A stretch of DNA of 64,000 nucleotides, from the NCBI GenBank assembly GCA_025057935.1, contig JANWUW010000046.1, forward strand, positions 61,352 through 125,351, given 5' to 3'. Origin of the DNA: Thermoflexales bacterium. Its GTDB lineage: Bacteria > Chloroflexota > Anaerolineae > J036 > Brachytrichaceae. Positions 42,694 through 51,017 of this stretch are shown here, piece after piece. The notes beneath the pieces were generated by a model. The model was not told the origin of the DNA, did not search any database, and was given only the letters and a program-made list of their open reading frames with translations. Every line of letters starts with the position of its first letter. The first letter of the stretch is position 1. Made by a program: the position numbers and the translations under genes.

Positions 42694-43752
42694 ATGACGA
42701 GCGGTGCGCAAGCGCGCGCCACTGGCGTTGACCTTCATCACCGTGAAGCTGAAACTGCGCGTGCGATTGCTGAAGCGCTGCGTGCCAACGCGCAGCGGTT
42801 TCAGCAGCGCACTGTGCTTTGCCCACGCTCAGGAGTTTTGCCCCTCACCCTCGGTGGAGGGCTGACGCTCATTGCGGTTCTGCTTCATCATCAACCCCAG
42901 CCAGTTGGAGCTGCGGCTGCGTCGCTGCTGATGTCCGCAGTGACGATCTCGTTTGTCTTGGAGGCATTCGGGCGCGAGAACCCGCTGCGATGGGTGTTGC
43001 CCGACCGCGAGACCACCCTTGCCCAAGCTTGCTGGGGCTACGAGGCATCTCCCAAGATTGTCGTCGCTGCCGCTGGGCAAGCACCAGAGCCTCTGCTTGG
43101 ATCGGCTGTGCAGTGGCAACGCCTGCTACGCTTGTCATTGGTAGCGCACCTTGTCTTGATCGCGCTGTTTGCAGCAGGCATCGTTGCGCCCGCAGCCACG
43201 CTGCGTGCGCTTTCTCTCGCGCCAGCAGCCGTTGTTCTGCTTGTCGCGGCGCTCGCTGCTGCCAGCGCAAGCGCAAGCCGACGGGCTGCCAAGCATCGCC
43301 TGCTTAGCGCCGCGCGCGTGCTGGAAGCGCTGGCGACCATCGCTGTCGCTCAGCCCCTGCAGCGCCACGCGTTGTGTCTCATCTTTTTTAGCAGTGCTCC
43401 CGACTGCCTGTTCTCACCCACACTCACAACGAACGACTCCGTTCATGCGCGGCTTGTGCTGCTCGACTCACCTGCGCTTGGTTCGTCGGTGGTCCAAGTC
43501 GCAGAGCGAGCCGGCCTGTTGCACTTGTCAGGTGCCGACCTCACCCTGCTAACGCTGGCGCGCCGATTGGCAGAAACCACACCTGAGGCCGACGTGCGCA
43601 TTGGCGCTGTCGCGCTCTTCCATGCCCTCCCGCAGAACACCCTTGTCATCCAAGTCGGCGCAGGTGAGGACGCAGTGGCTTCAGCTACGGCGTTCGTGCA
43701 GCGCCTGATCCAAGCGCTCGATGCGACAAGCCCTTCAGATGAGGCACGCTAG
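42694..43752 (+). CDS. Membrane protein of unknown function (352 aa)
   Basis: I do not recognise this protein. Two hydrophobic pairs are visible, at about residues 48-90 (LTLGGGLTLIAVLLHHQP, ASLLMSAVTISFVLEAFG) and 150-192 (LVAHLVLIALFAAGIV, APAAVVLLVAALAAAS). A soluble C-terminal domain of about 150 residues follows: RHALCLIFFSSAPDCLF, ARLVLLDSPALGSSVV, VRIGAVALFHALP. The last domain is faintly like M28 peptidase regions, but without visible zinc ligands. The end of the gene overlaps the start of the PstS-like lipoprotein gene by 14 bases, so the two products may work together at the membrane. Confidence 0.6.
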   Translation: MTSGAQARATGVDLHHREAETARAIAEALRANAQRFQQRTVLCPRSGVLPLTLGGGLTLIAVLLHHQPQPVGAAAASLLMSAVTISFVLEAFGRENPLRWVLPDRETTLAQACWGYEASPKIVVAAAGQAPEPLLGSAVQWQRLLRLSLVAHLVLIALFAAGIVAPAATLRALSLAPAAVVLLVAALAAASASASRRAAKHRLLSAARVLEALATIAVAQPLQRHALCLIFFSSAPDCLFSPTLTTNDSVHARLVLLDSPALGSSVVQVAERAGLLHLSGADLTLLTLARRLAETTPEADVRIGAVALFHALPQNTLVIQVGAGEDAVASATAFVQRLIQALDATSPSDEAR

Positions 43753-44584
43753 ACCATTCGCCTTGTTGGGCATTGCTCTGCTTGGGATGCTTTCGGCTTG
43801 TTCACGCGTCGAGCCACCGCGCACCACGCCGACTCCACGGCAATACCATCTTGTCGCAGATGCAGCTTCTGCGCCGCTGCTGCGCACGCTCGCGGAGACC
43901 TACGCACGCGAACATCCTCATCTCATGTTCATCGTCGAATCGGGCGATGCAGCACTCGTCGAGACACGACTGCGTGCCGTGCGCACACGGTTAGCTGCAA
44001 CCACGCTGCTCCCTCCGCCGCCTGCGCCCGGCGTGCAGTGGTGGTTTGTGGATGCAGCCATGGATGCCGTCACGGTGATCGTGCACAAGGACAATCCCGT
44101 GCAGAGCCTGCCTTTATATGCAGTGCGTGCAATCTTCGCAGGCGAGCGCAATCAGTGGGCTGAATACGGTGCCAGCGCGCTCGGGGACATCAAAGTTGCT
44201 GTGCGCGAAGCCGGCGACAGCACGCGCCTGTTGTTCGATCAGCTCATCATGGGCGATGTGCGCCTCACGCTCGAGGCTGTGGTCATGCCAACGCCAGAGA
44301 CGATGATGAACTACGTGGCGCTCAATCCTGGTGCCATCGGCTATGCGCCAGGCGCCCTAGTGGCGCGAACAAACCTGCCCATTCGCGCTCTCGCCCTCGA
44401 AGGCGTGCTCCCAACGCCGGAAACCATCGCTAGCGGATCTTATCCGCTCGCACACACAGTGTATTTTGTCGCGGCGCGTGAACCCACCGACGAGCTGCGC
44501 GCTTTCGTGTTGTGGTCGCTCAGCCCAGCAGGGCAGCAGGTTGCCGCTGCACAAGGCTACGCTCCGCTGACTACAATCCGCTGA
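43739..44584 (+). CDS. PstS-like substrate-binding lipoprotein
   Basis: This 281-residue protein has a type II signal peptide (FALLGIALLGMLSAC) with the lipobox Cys near residue 20 and a Thr/Pro-rich linker. The rest is a periplasmic-binding-protein-like domain of the PBP_2/phosphate-binding type: HLVADAASAPLLRTLAETYAREHP, VTVIVHKDNPVQSL, YAVRAIFAGERNQWAEYG, NYVALNPGAIGYAPGAL. The same layout occurs in phosphate or molybdate-like solute binders of Chloroflexota. No ABC permease or ATPase genes are adjacent, so the transporter, if any, is elsewhere. I chose the ATG at 43739 for the signal peptide. It overlaps the upstream gene by 14 bases. Confidence 0.78.
   Translation: MRHARPFALLGIALLGMLSACSRVEPPRTTPTPRQYHLVADAASAPLLRTLAETYAREHPHLMFIVESGDAALVETRLRAVRTRLAATTLLPPPPAPGVQWWFVDAAMDAVTVIVHKDNPVQSLPLYAVRAIFAGERNQWAEYGASALGDIKVAVREAGDSTRLLFDQLIMGDVRLTLEAVVMPTPETMMNYVALNPGAIGYAPGALVARTNLPIRALALEGVLPTPETIASGSYPLAHTVYFVAAREPTDELRAFVLWSLSPAGQQVAAAQGYAPLTTIR
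44572..44577 (+). promoter_or_regulatory. -10 element (TACAAT) of gcvT
   Basis: It ends 9 nt before ATG 44587 and is embedded in the last codons of the lipoprotein gene. Confidence 0.55.
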
Positions 44585-44586
44585 CC

Positions 44587-45807
44587 ATGACTGAGCTCAA
44601 GCGCACAGCGCTTTTCGAGACCCACCGCCGCCTAGGCGCGCGCATGGCGCCGTTTGCCGGTTGGGAAATGCCGCTTTGGTATGCCTCCACGCGCGAGGAG
44701 CACCGAGCAGTGCGCACAGCTGCTGGCTTATTCGACGTGGCACACATGGGCGTGTTCGAAGTAAGCGGCACACAAGCCACTGCCTTCCTCGACCGCGTGA
44801 GCACTAACGATGTGAGCCGCCTCGCTGTAGGTCGCGCGCAGTATAGCTTTCTGCTGAACGAAGCCGGCGAAGTGATTGACGACATCATGATCTATCGCCT
44901 CGAGCCTGAGCGATACATGATGGTCGTCAACGCGGCGAACGCAGAGAAGGATTGGCGCTGGCTGCAGCAACAGCGCGACTGCGCTGCCCACGACGTCCTG
45001 CTGCGCGACCTGCAGCACCCAAGCAGCGGCGAGGCGCAGCGCGTCGATCTCGCCCTGCAAGGACCGCAAGCGCTCAACATCTTGGCGCGCCTGACTGATA
45101 CGCTGGCGCTGCTCGAGGGGCTGCCATACGCAGGCGTCACGCACGTTCGGCTCGCTGATCACGAGGTCATCGTCGCGCGCACTGGGTACACGGGCGAACG
45201 CATTGCCTACGAGCTGTTTGTGCATCCGAGCCGTGCTGTGTCGCTGTGGGATGCTCTGCTAGCAGCAGGGCGCGACTTAGGGCTGCGCCCTTGCGGGCTA
45301 GCCGCGCGCGATAGCCTGCGCATTGAGGCGGGCTTGCCGCTCTACGGTCATGAGTTGGGCGGGCCGCTCAACCTAGCGCCGTATCACATCGGCTTCGACA
45401 ACTTCGTGAAGCTCGAAAAGGCTGCTGCCTTCATCGGACGTGATGCGTATGCCGAGAAAGCTGCGCACAACTCCCTCGGCATGGTGCGCTTCCGCGTGAA
45501 CGAGCGCAGCGTGCGCCCGCCAAAGCTCGGCGATCCCGTGCTCGATCGGCGCGGGCGCGTGGTGGGCACAGTGACCTCATGCGCGGCTGACGCTGAGGGC
45601 GTGCTGATCGGACTAGCTGTTGTGGAGAAGTCCTTCACCGCCGAAGGCACAGCCCTCTACGTCTTGGCGCTCCCCGAGCCTCTACCAGAACCGATTAAGC
45701 CGTTTGCCGCGCTTGGAAGCCGCGCCCTAATGCCTGAGGCGATCACGGTGCTGACACGTTTTCCCATGCGTCCTAAGCCGCAGCCCGAGCCTCGGCAGCT
45801 TAGCTGA
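44587..45807 (+). CDS. gcvT: Glycine cleavage system T protein (aminomethyltransferase)
   Basis: This 406-residue protein transfers the methylene group from the aminomethyl-lipoyl H protein to tetrahydrofolate, releasing ammonia. Motifs are FAGWEMPLWYASTREEHRAVR, AAGLFDVAHMG, FLDRVSTNDVSRLAVGRAQYSFLLNEAGEVIDD, then VARTGYTGERIAYELFV, GLAARDSLRIEAGLPLYGHEL and the C-terminal beta-barrel (LGDPVLDRRGRVVGTVTSCA). It is longer than E. coli GcvT at the C-terminus. No gcvH or gcvP lies in the window. The start two bases after the previous stop is fixed by the family N-terminus. Confidence 0.93.
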   Translation: MTELKRTALFETHRRLGARMAPFAGWEMPLWYASTREEHRAVRTAAGLFDVAHMGVFEVSGTQATAFLDRVSTNDVSRLAVGRAQYSFLLNEAGEVIDDIMIYRLEPERYMMVVNAANAEKDWRWLQQQRDCAAHDVLLRDLQHPSSGEAQRVDLALQGPQALNILARLTDTLALLEGLPYAGVTHVRLADHEVIVARTGYTGERIAYELFVHPSRAVSLWDALLAAGRDLGLRPCGLAARDSLRIEAGLPLYGHELGGPLNLAPYHIGFDNFVKLEKAAAFIGRDAYAEKAAHNSLGMVRFRVNERSVRPPKLGDPVLDRRGRVVGTVTSCAADAEGVLIGLAVVEKSFTAEGTALYVLALPEPLPEPIKPFAALGSRALMPEAITVLTRFPMRPKPQPEPRQLS

Positions 45808-45872
45808 ACGCATCACCAGCAACCGACCTCACTCGGACGCCTTTGCGCGCAAAGCCACGCCTCTGCGTCTCC

Positions 45873-45878
45873 TATAAT
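45873..45878 (+). promoter_or_regulatory. -10 element (TATAAT) of the acidic protein gene
   Basis: A consensus hexamer lies 48 nt before ATG 45927. This predicts a leader of about 40 nt with AGAGGG near the start codon. The leadered form contrasts with the leaderless genes nearby. Confidence 0.55.
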
Positions 45879-45926
45879 CGCCCGCGCAAACCGTCATAGC
45901 CTGAGTTTCACACAGAGGGTTTCCCT

Positions 45927-46373
45927 ATGAACGCGCAAACTTTGCTCGACACCAACGCAGTCCTCGACGAGGACACGCTGCACTCCCACACTGAGCACCC
46001 CCTCACGCCTGGGCTGCGCATTCTCAACGTCGCAGGTCCACGCGAAGACGATGAAGAAGATTTCGCCCTTGAGGACGACGAGGACACCTTTGATGAGTTC
46101 GACGAGGACGAATTCGATGAGGAAGAATTCGACGAAGAGGAGTTTGATGAGGAAGACTTCGACGAAGAGGAGGACTTCGACGAGGAATTCGAGGATGAGG
46201 AGGAGCTCGACGAGGACTTCGAGCTGCAAGACCTAGAGGATGAAGAGTTTGAGGACGAGGAGGAAGACTTCGACGAAGAAGAGTTCGAGTTTGATGAGGA
46301 TGAAGAGGAAGAGGATGAGTTCCTCTGGGAAGACGACGAAGGATTCGAGGAAGAAGAGGAGGAAGAAGCCTGA
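45927..46373 (+). CDS. Extremely acidic, low-complexity protein (148 aa)
   Basis: Residues 1-38 are ordinary (NAQTLLDTNAVLDEDTL, PLTPGLRILNVAGP). From about residue 39 to the end nearly every residue is Asp or Glu, broken at short regular intervals by Phe or Leu (units such as FDEEE and DFDEE), with a late LWEDDEGF. It must be intrinsically disordered with a huge negative charge. Such proteins can mimic nucleic acid, bind histone-like or ribosomal proteins, or chelate metal, but no family is recognised. The codons mix GAA/GAG and GAC/GAT, so it is protein-level selection rather than a simple DNA repeat. It ends 10 bp from the convergent glycolipid synthase gene. Confidence 0.7.
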   Translation: MNAQTLLDTNAVLDEDTLHSHTEHPLTPGLRILNVAGPREDDEEDFALEDDEDTFDEFDEDEFDEEEFDEEEFDEEDFDEEEDFDEEFEDEEELDEDFELQDLEDEEFEDEEEDFDEEEFEFDEDEEEEDEFLWEDDEGFEEEEEEEA

Positions 46374-46383
46374 CTTCACTCCG

Positions 46384-47598
46384 CTATGACGACGCCGCAG
46401 AGCGCTCAGGGGCAGAGCCGACATCCCAGCGCTCTGCGGTGGCGGAGTGTTCGCTTGCTGCTGCGCCGCGATCAAGTTGCGCGCGCTGCAGAACGTCCAC
46501 AGCCACATCGGCAATGCGGAGTGCCGAGTCCGGCTGCGCAAGTCGCTGTGAAGCTGCTCTCGCGCGCGCCAAAGCCTCGGGGTCGTTGATCCACTCCTTC
46601 ACCTGTCGCACCACCGTCCACGGGAAGGGACACCACGCCCCAGCGCCGTTTTTCACTACGTAGTCCACGTTGCCGTCCTCTTGACCGGGGACAGCGTCGT
46701 AGAGAATGATGGGCAAGCCAGCGATAAACGCCTCACAGATCGTGCCGGGTCCCGCCTTCGTCACTAGGATATCTGAGGCGCCCATCAGCTCAGGGATGTT
46801 GTTCACGAAGCCGAACACCTTCATCGGCACACGCGGGTTGAGGAACTCGAGATTCTCTTTCACGGTCTGGTTGCGCCCGCACACCACGAGCAACTGAATT
46901 GGCAACCCGCTCAACGCGAGGTAGCGCGCCGTAATCTCAAGCCGCCCCATGCCATCGCCTCCGCCGATCACCATCACTGTGAGCTGATCGCCGAGAGCCA
47001 GCGCCGCACGCGTCTCTGCGCGCTTCTTGCAGCGCTCAGCGAAGTCAGGCGCAACAGGTTGACCGCACACGCTGATCTTCTCTGGCGGCACAAGGTTGCG
47101 AATCGCCTGTTGGCGCGCTTCTTCTGTTGGGACGATTAAGTGATCGACTTCTGGAGTGTAATGCGCGACGTGACCCGACACTAGGTCAGTGACCACATGG
47201 ATGATCGGCGCGGGGTGCTTTAGCCGACGCAGGGCGCCAGGCACGCTCTGCGCGAACAAGGGGTGGCACGAGATGTAGAGATCGGCTGGGTTGTTCTCAA
47301 CGATGGCATCGACGGATTTCTCGCTGAGCGGGTCGAGGACGTTGCGCAGCGCAAGGACGCGCCGACGATCGTTGGTTGCGTGAAACCCGAGCGCGTAAAG
47401 CACGCGCGCGTAGTTCACCCACATGGGGTAAGTCTCAGTGAAAGCGTTGACGAAGAAGGGCGCGTAGCGCAAGCCGTTGACCAACGCAGTTTCAAACTGA
47501 TCTGGATAGCGCATGTGAAGCGCCTTTTCGATAGCTTGCGCGGCGCTGCGATGCCCGCCGCCAGTGTCGCCGTAAAGGAGGACTACTCTAGGCTTCAT
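46384..47598 (-). CDS. Processive diacylglycerol / monogalactosyldiacylglycerol synthase-type glycosyltransferase (GT28)
   Basis: This 404-residue, membrane-associated glycosyltransferase has the MGDG synthase fold. The N-terminal acceptor domain begins [23 protein letters not shown], the hallmark of MGDG synthases, with [16 protein letters not shown]. The C-terminal nucleotide-sugar domain has [38 protein letters not shown] residues and [18 protein letters not shown]. It transfers galactose or glucose from UDP-sugar to diacylglycerol to make glycolipids, which fits glycolipid-rich Chloroflexota membranes. The last 40 residues are an Ala/Ser/Arg-rich tail. Its ATG overlaps the DUF951 stop. 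Confidence 0.9.
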   Translation of the reverse strand: MKPRVVLLYGDTGGGHRSAAQAIEKALHMRYPDQFETALVNGLRYAPFFVNAFTETYPMWVNYARVLYALGFHATNDRRRVLALRNVLDPLSEKSVDAIVENNPADLYISCHPLFAQSVPGALRRLKHPAPIIHVVTDLVSGHVAHYTPEVDHLIVPTEEARQQAIRNLVPPEKISVCGQPVAPDFAERCKKRAETRAALALGDQLTVMVIGGGDGMGRLEITARYLALSGLPIQLLVVCGRNQTVKENLEFLNPRVPMKVFGFVNNIPELMGASDILVTKAGPGTICEAFIAGLPIILYDAVPGQEDGNVDYVVKNGAGAWCPFPWTVVRQVKEWINDPEALARARAASQRLAQPDSALRIADVAVDVLQRAQLDRGAAASEHSATAERWDVGSAPERSAASS

Positions 47599-47825
47599 GA
47601 GGTCTCCAGAGGGGCTTCGGTGCGCTGGGCGTGGTGCATGAGGCGCGCCAAGCGGCGTTCAAACTCCCGCCGCGGCAGCAGCACACGCCGCTGACACCTT
47701 GTGCAGCGCAAGCCAATGTCAGCGCCGACACGCACCACCATCCATTCGCGCCCTCCGCAAGGGTGCGGCTTGCGCAATTCCACTAAGTCGCCAACTGCGA
47801 TCGGCGTTAGCGTGATCGGCGCCAT
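47595..47825 (-). CDS. DUF951 family protein
   Basis: This 76-residue protein matches DUF951: [24 protein letters not shown], then [24 protein letters not shown]. The Cys in HPCGG and the CxxC pair make a likely zinc site. The family is small and often next to translation or ribosome-related genes, and its function is unknown. The ATG at 47825 sits nine bases from a TATAAT hexamer. Its stop overlaps the start of the glycosyltransferase gene (ATGA), so the two form one operon. Confidence 0.9.
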   Translation of the reverse strand: MAPITLTPIAVGDLVELRKPHPCGGREWMVVRVGADIGLRCTRCQRRVLLPRREFERRLARLMHHAQRTEAPLETS

Positions 47826-47834
47826 TGCAAGTGG

Positions 47835-47840
47835 ATTATA
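47835..47840 (-). promoter_or_regulatory. -10 element (TATAAT) of the DUF951-glycosyltransferase operon
   Basis: The consensus hexamer ends 9 nt before ATG 47825. It lies 11 bp from the -35 of the divergent tRNA promoter, so the two promoters share one small regulatory gap. Confidence 0.65.
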
Positions 47841-47850
47841 CGGTTCAGCC

Positions 47851-47879
47851 TTGACGACTTCACCAAAGCAAGCTAGAAT
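47851..47879 (+). promoter_or_regulatory. Promoter of the tRNA operon
   Basis: TTGACG (47851-47856) and TAGAAT (47874-47879) are separated by exactly 17 bp, a near-consensus housekeeping sigma promoter and the clearest in the window. Transcription would start about 6-8 bp later, shortly before the mature tRNA-Gly 5' end at 47894. Confidence 0.88.
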
Positions 47880-47893
47880 CGCATACCGTAGGC

Positions 47894-47966
47894 GCGGGAG
47901 TAGCTTAGTTGGTAGAGCGGTTCCTTGCCAAGGAACAGGTCGCGGGTTCAAGTCCCGTCTCCCGCT
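47894..47966 (+). tRNA. tRNA-Gly (anticodon GCC)
   Basis: The cloverleaf is complete. The acceptor GCGGGAG pairs with CTCCCGC, the D-arm is GCTTAGTTGGTAGAGC, and the anticodon stem is GTTCC/GGAAC with loop TTGCCAA (GCC at 47927-47929). The T-arm is GCGGG-TTCAAGT-CCCGT and the discriminator is U. It reads GGC and GGU codons. CCA is not encoded. Confidence 0.96.
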
Positions 47967-47974
47967 TGGCTTGA

Positions 47975-48047
47975 GGGCCTGTGGCGCAGTTGGGAGCGCG
48001 CTTCAATCGCACTGAAGAGGTCAGGGGTTCGAGTCCCCTCAGGTCCA
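47975..48047 (+). tRNA. tRNA-Ala (anticodon CGC)
   Basis: The acceptor GGGCCTG pairs with CAGGTCC and contains the G3:U70 wobble pair that identifies alanine tRNA. The D-arm is GCGC/GCGC and the anticodon stem CTTCA/TGAAG with loop ATCGCAC (CGC at 48008-48010). The T-arm is AGGGG-TTCGAGT-CCCCT and the discriminator is A. It reads GCG, a codon very common in this GC-rich window. It lies 8 bp after tRNA-Gly in the same transcript. Confidence 0.95.
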
Positions 48048-48053
48048 AAAAGA

Positions 48054-48087
48054 AACGCGCGCATCCTTCTTGCAAGGTGCGCGCGTT
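48054..48087 (+). terminator. Terminator of the tRNA operon
   Basis: A 10-bp GC-rich stem AACGCGCGCA/TGCGCGCGTT (48054-48063 with 48078-48087) is extended by CCTT/AAGG inside the loop. It follows tRNA-Ala by 6 bp. The T-content after it is modest (CGTGTTTCG). Confidence 0.75.
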
Positions 48088-48127
48088 CGTGTTTCGATCG
48101 TCGCGAGTGGGCACGGGGTGTGTTTAG

Positions 48128-49021
48128 TCAGTGTGCTTGCTGAAGCGCCTTCCGCAGCGCTTCGGCGCCGCCAGCAATATCGAGCAGCTCGCTTGTGATG
48201 CTTTGCTGGCGCGCTTTGTTGTAGCTGAGGGTGAGGGAGACGATCAGTTCGCTGGCGTTGTCGGTGGCATTGCGCATGGCGATGCGCTGCGCCGTGTAGA
48301 AGCTCGCTAGCGACTCCAACACGGCTTGATACACTTGTAACTCGGTGAGGCGCGGCAGCAGCGTGTTCAGGATTTGACTCGGGTCTGGCTCGAATTCATA
48401 CGCAGGGCGCGGTCCACTCGGCCGCTGGTCTGGGGCAAGCGACTCCGCGACCAGGGGCAACAGCCGCTTTAAGGTGGGGCGCTGCTGCGAAGGCGAGAGG
48501 AACTCAGTGAAGCACAAGTAAACCTCGTCCACCTCGCCGTTGAGGAAGTCATCAATTGCAGCACGCGCCGCAGGTGCGATGTCCATCACGGTGGGGCGTG
48601 AGGGCAATGGCGAGAAGTCAGCCACAATGCGTCCGCCCCGCCGGAAGATGAGGTCGCGCCCCTTCTTGCCGAGCGTGATGAAGCGCACTGGGACTGCGGA
48701 CTCGCGCACGAACTGAAGGGCAAGGCGCGCGACGTTGCTGTTGAAGGCACCGCACAGCCCGCGGTCGCCGCTGATCAGAATCACCTCGCGCGCTTTAACC
48801 GTGGTGCGCGTATCGAGGAGGGGGTGGCGTGTCTCGCCACCCGCGAGCGCCGCGACGTTCGCTAAGACGTCGCGCGCTAGGCGCGAATAAGGGCGCGTAG
48901 CTTCTACCATTTGTTGAGCACGGCGCACGCGCCCAGCAGCGACCGATTCCAGAGCTTTCGTGATCTGCCGCACATTCCGCACGCTGCGGATGCGGCGTTT
49001 GATCTCGCGTGGCGTTGCCAT
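48128..49021 (-). CDS. atpG: ATP synthase gamma subunit
   Basis: This 297-residue central-stalk subunit of F1 couples proton-driven rotation to catalysis. The N-terminal helix (TPREIKRRIRSVRNVRQITKALESVAAGRVRRAQQ, about residues 3-38, split by the usual kink) and the C-terminal helix (SELIVSLTLSYNKARQQSITSELLDIAGGAEAL) form the coiled coil. Between them are ISGDRGLCGAFNSNVARLA and a Rossmann-like domain. The length is normal. It lies 15 bp after atpA, as in standard operons, but no atpD or atpC follows. The next features downstream are tRNA genes on the other strand. Confidence 0.96.
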   Translation of the reverse strand: MATPREIKRRIRSVRNVRQITKALESVAAGRVRRAQQMVEATRPYSRLARDVLANVAALAGGETRHPLLDTRTTVKAREVILISGDRGLCGAFNSNVARLALQFVRESAVPVRFITLGKKGRDLIFRRGGRIVADFSPLPSRPTVMDIAPAARAAIDDFLNGEVDEVYLCFTEFLSPSQQRPTLKRLLPLVAESLAPDQRPSGPRPAYEFEPDPSQILNTLLPRLTELQVYQAVLESLASFYTAQRIAMRNATDNASELIVSLTLSYNKARQQSITSELLDIAGGAEALRKALQQAH

Positions 49022-49036
49022 GTTCAGCGGTGCTGC

Positions 49037-50743
49037 TCAGAAGGTCTTGTTGAACGCCTCAATGGCAGCTTTGAGCTTGGCGATGGTCTCATCGCTCAGG
49101 CGCTTCTCGGTCATGATCGCGTTCACAATGTCAGGGTAGGACATCTCGAGGTATTGGAGGAAGCGCTCCTCCCACTCCTGAATGCGGTTGACGGGGATCT
49201 TATCGAGATAACCGTTAGTGCCGGCGAAGATCGCCGTGACCATCGCCCACAGCGGGCGTGGCTCATACTGGCGCTGCTTGAGCAGTTCAGTCATGCGCCG
49301 ACCGCGCTCAAGCAACGCCAATGTGGTTTTATCCACGTCGCTGCCAAATGTGGCGAAGGCTTGCAGCTCGCGGAACTGCGCGAGGTCGAGCTTGAGGCGC
49401 CCGGCGACTTGTTTCATCGCCCGCGTCATCGCGTCGCCACCGACGCGGCTGACGCTAATGCCAACGTTGATCGCAGGGCGAATGCCGGCGTTGAAAAGAT
49501 CGGTTTCGAGGAAGAGCTGACCATCGGTGATCGAGATCACGTTGGTCGGGATGTAAGCGGAAACGTCGCCGAGCTGGGTCTCGATGATCGGCAACGCGGT
49601 GAGCGATCCGCCTGTGCGTGGATTCTTCACGAGCTTGTACTTCTTGCCCGTCTCGGCTTCGAGCGCCTTCATGTCGTGGCGCGCGGTCTCTTCGCCAATA
49701 GCGCCGTCGTAGATCTTGCCGTTAACGCTGTGACCATCGCCCCATTCGTCCGAATCGTCCGCCTCGCGGATCACCCATTGGTAAGCAAGGCGCGCGGCGC
49801 GCTCAAGCAGGCGCGAGTGTAGGTAGAAGATGTCGCCGGGGTATGCCTCGCGACCAGGTGGGCGACGAAGCAGCAGCGAGACTTGGCGGTAAGCGTAGGC
49901 GTGCTTGGTGAGATCGTCGTATACCACCAGCGCGTCGTTGATGAACTGCCCGCCGATGGTCACGCCGTTCTCCATGATCTCCTCGCCCATGGCGCAGCCG
50001 GCGTAGGGCGCGATGTATTGCAGCGTCGCTGAATCAGCCGCCGAAGCGACCACCACAATGGTGTATTCCATCGCGCCAAAGCGCTCAAGCGTGCTCACGA
50101 CGCGCGCCACCTGCGCCAACTTCTGACCAATGGCGACGTAGATGCAGACCACACCCTTGCCTTTCTGGTTGATGATCGTGTCAATGCAGATAGCCGTCTT
50201 GCCAGTGTTGCGGTCGCCAATGATCAGCTCGCGCTGCCCACGCCCAATAGGGATGAGGGCGTCGATCGCCTTAATGCCAGTCTGCAGCGGCGTGTCCACG
50301 TTGGCGCGCTTGATCACACCAGGCGCGATGCGCTCCAGAGGACGGAACTTATTGGTGTTGATAGGACCTTTGCCATCGAGCGGGCGCCCCAGCGGATCCA
50401 CAACGCGCCCAATCAGCGCGTCGCCGACCGGAACCGAGATCACGCGCCCGGTGCTGCGCACGAGGTCGCCCTCCTCGATCCGGGTGTAATCGCCAAGGAT
50501 GATGACACCGACTTCATCGGGCTCGAGGTTGAACGCCAAGCCATACGTGCCCGTCTTGGGAAACTCCACTAGCTCTTGGGATTGCACGCCAGCCAAGCCA
50601 GTGACGCGCGCAATGCCGTCACCGACCTCGCGCACAGTGCCCACATCCACTGCCGTCAGCGCGGGAGCGAAGTTTTCAATCTGCGCCTTGAGCGCTGCGG
50701 TCAAGTCTTCGAGCCGAAACGGGGACGAATCCGAGCGAACCAT
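49037..50743 (-). CDS. atpA: ATP synthase alpha subunit with an internal insertion
   Basis: This 568-residue F1 alpha subunit has the P-loop GDRNTGKT at residues 176-183 and the N-terminal barrel ([19 protein letters not shown]). [28 protein letters not shown] and [18 protein letters not shown] are intact. The usual length is about 500-515. The extra residues are mainly an insertion of about 40-50 residues between RLLERAARL and [12 protein letters not shown] (about 317-376), containing [13 protein letters not shown] and [12 protein letters not shown]. The insertion sits on the surface-exposed loop of the nucleotide-binding domain. A GGAGGAC Shine-Dalgarno lies 7 bases before the ATG. Confidence 0.96.
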   Translation of the reverse strand: MVRSDSSPFRLEDLTAALKAQIENFAPALTAVDVGTVREVGDGIARVTGLAGVQSQELVEFPKTGTYGLAFNLEPDEVGVIILGDYTRIEEGDLVRSTGRVISVPVGDALIGRVVDPLGRPLDGKGPINTNKFRPLERIAPGVIKRANVDTPLQTGIKAIDALIPIGRGQRELIIGDRNTGKTAICIDTIINQKGKGVVCIYVAIGQKLAQVARVVSTLERFGAMEYTIVVVASAADSATLQYIAPYAGCAMGEEIMENGVTIGGQFINDALVVYDDLTKHAYAYRQVSLLLRRPPGREAYPGDIFYLHSRLLERAARLAYQWVIREADDSDEWGDGHSVNGKIYDGAIGEETARHDMKALEAETGKKYKLVKNPRTGGSLTALPIIETQLGDVSAYIPTNVISITDGQLFLETDLFNAGIRPAINVGISVSRVGGDAMTRAMKQVAGRLKLDLAQFRELQAFATFGSDVDKTTLALLERGRRMTELLKQRQYEPRPLWAMVTAIFAGTNGYLDKIPVNRIQEWEERFLQYLEMSYPDIVNAIMTEKRLSDETIAKLKAAIEAFNKTF

Positions 50744-50798
50744 CTAAGTTGTCCTCCAAGCAGACATCTACACTTGCGCCGATGCTTTGGCGCGCCCG

Positions 50799-50819
50799 AG
50801 TATAACCGATGTGCATCGG
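50799..50819 (-). promoter_or_regulatory. Candidate promoter region of atpA-atpG
   Basis: On the minus strand a TATACT hexamer (50804-50799) is preceded by the inverted repeat CCGAT-GTGC-ATCGG (50806-50819), which would lie in the spacer of the promoter. A leader of about 45 nt reaches the Shine-Dalgarno. The rest of the 274-bp gap to the CPBP gene shows nothing I can assign. Confidence 0.4.
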
Positions 50820-51002
50820 CTATCGGCGCGAGCTGACGTTGTGCTCAGCGTGGTCTACACAGACCGCTCTGCCTTCGTGGGAGCGCCGCATTCTCGTCCT
50901 CTCGCGGTGTTCGTCAAGCCCATGCAGTTGTGCATCTGCCGTGCTGAGTTCAGCATTGAGAGCAAGCTGCCTCCACTTTGTCGGCACCATCAGCCCATGC
51001 AC

Positions 51003-51008
51003 TAGAAT
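51003..51008 (+). promoter_or_regulatory. -10 element (TAGAAT) of the CPBP gene
   Basis: It ends 9 nt before ATG 51018 and supports that start over ATG 51087, which has its own AGGAG 10 bases upstream. Confidence 0.5.
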
Positions 51009-51017
51009 TGCAGCGCG

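Noticed and set aside
45894..46229. Very hydrophobic Leu/Val/Phe-rich frame opposite the acidic protein gene
   Set aside because: It is the reverse complement of Asp/Glu/Phe codons, so hydrophobicity is an artefact. The plus strand has a consensus -10 and a leader.
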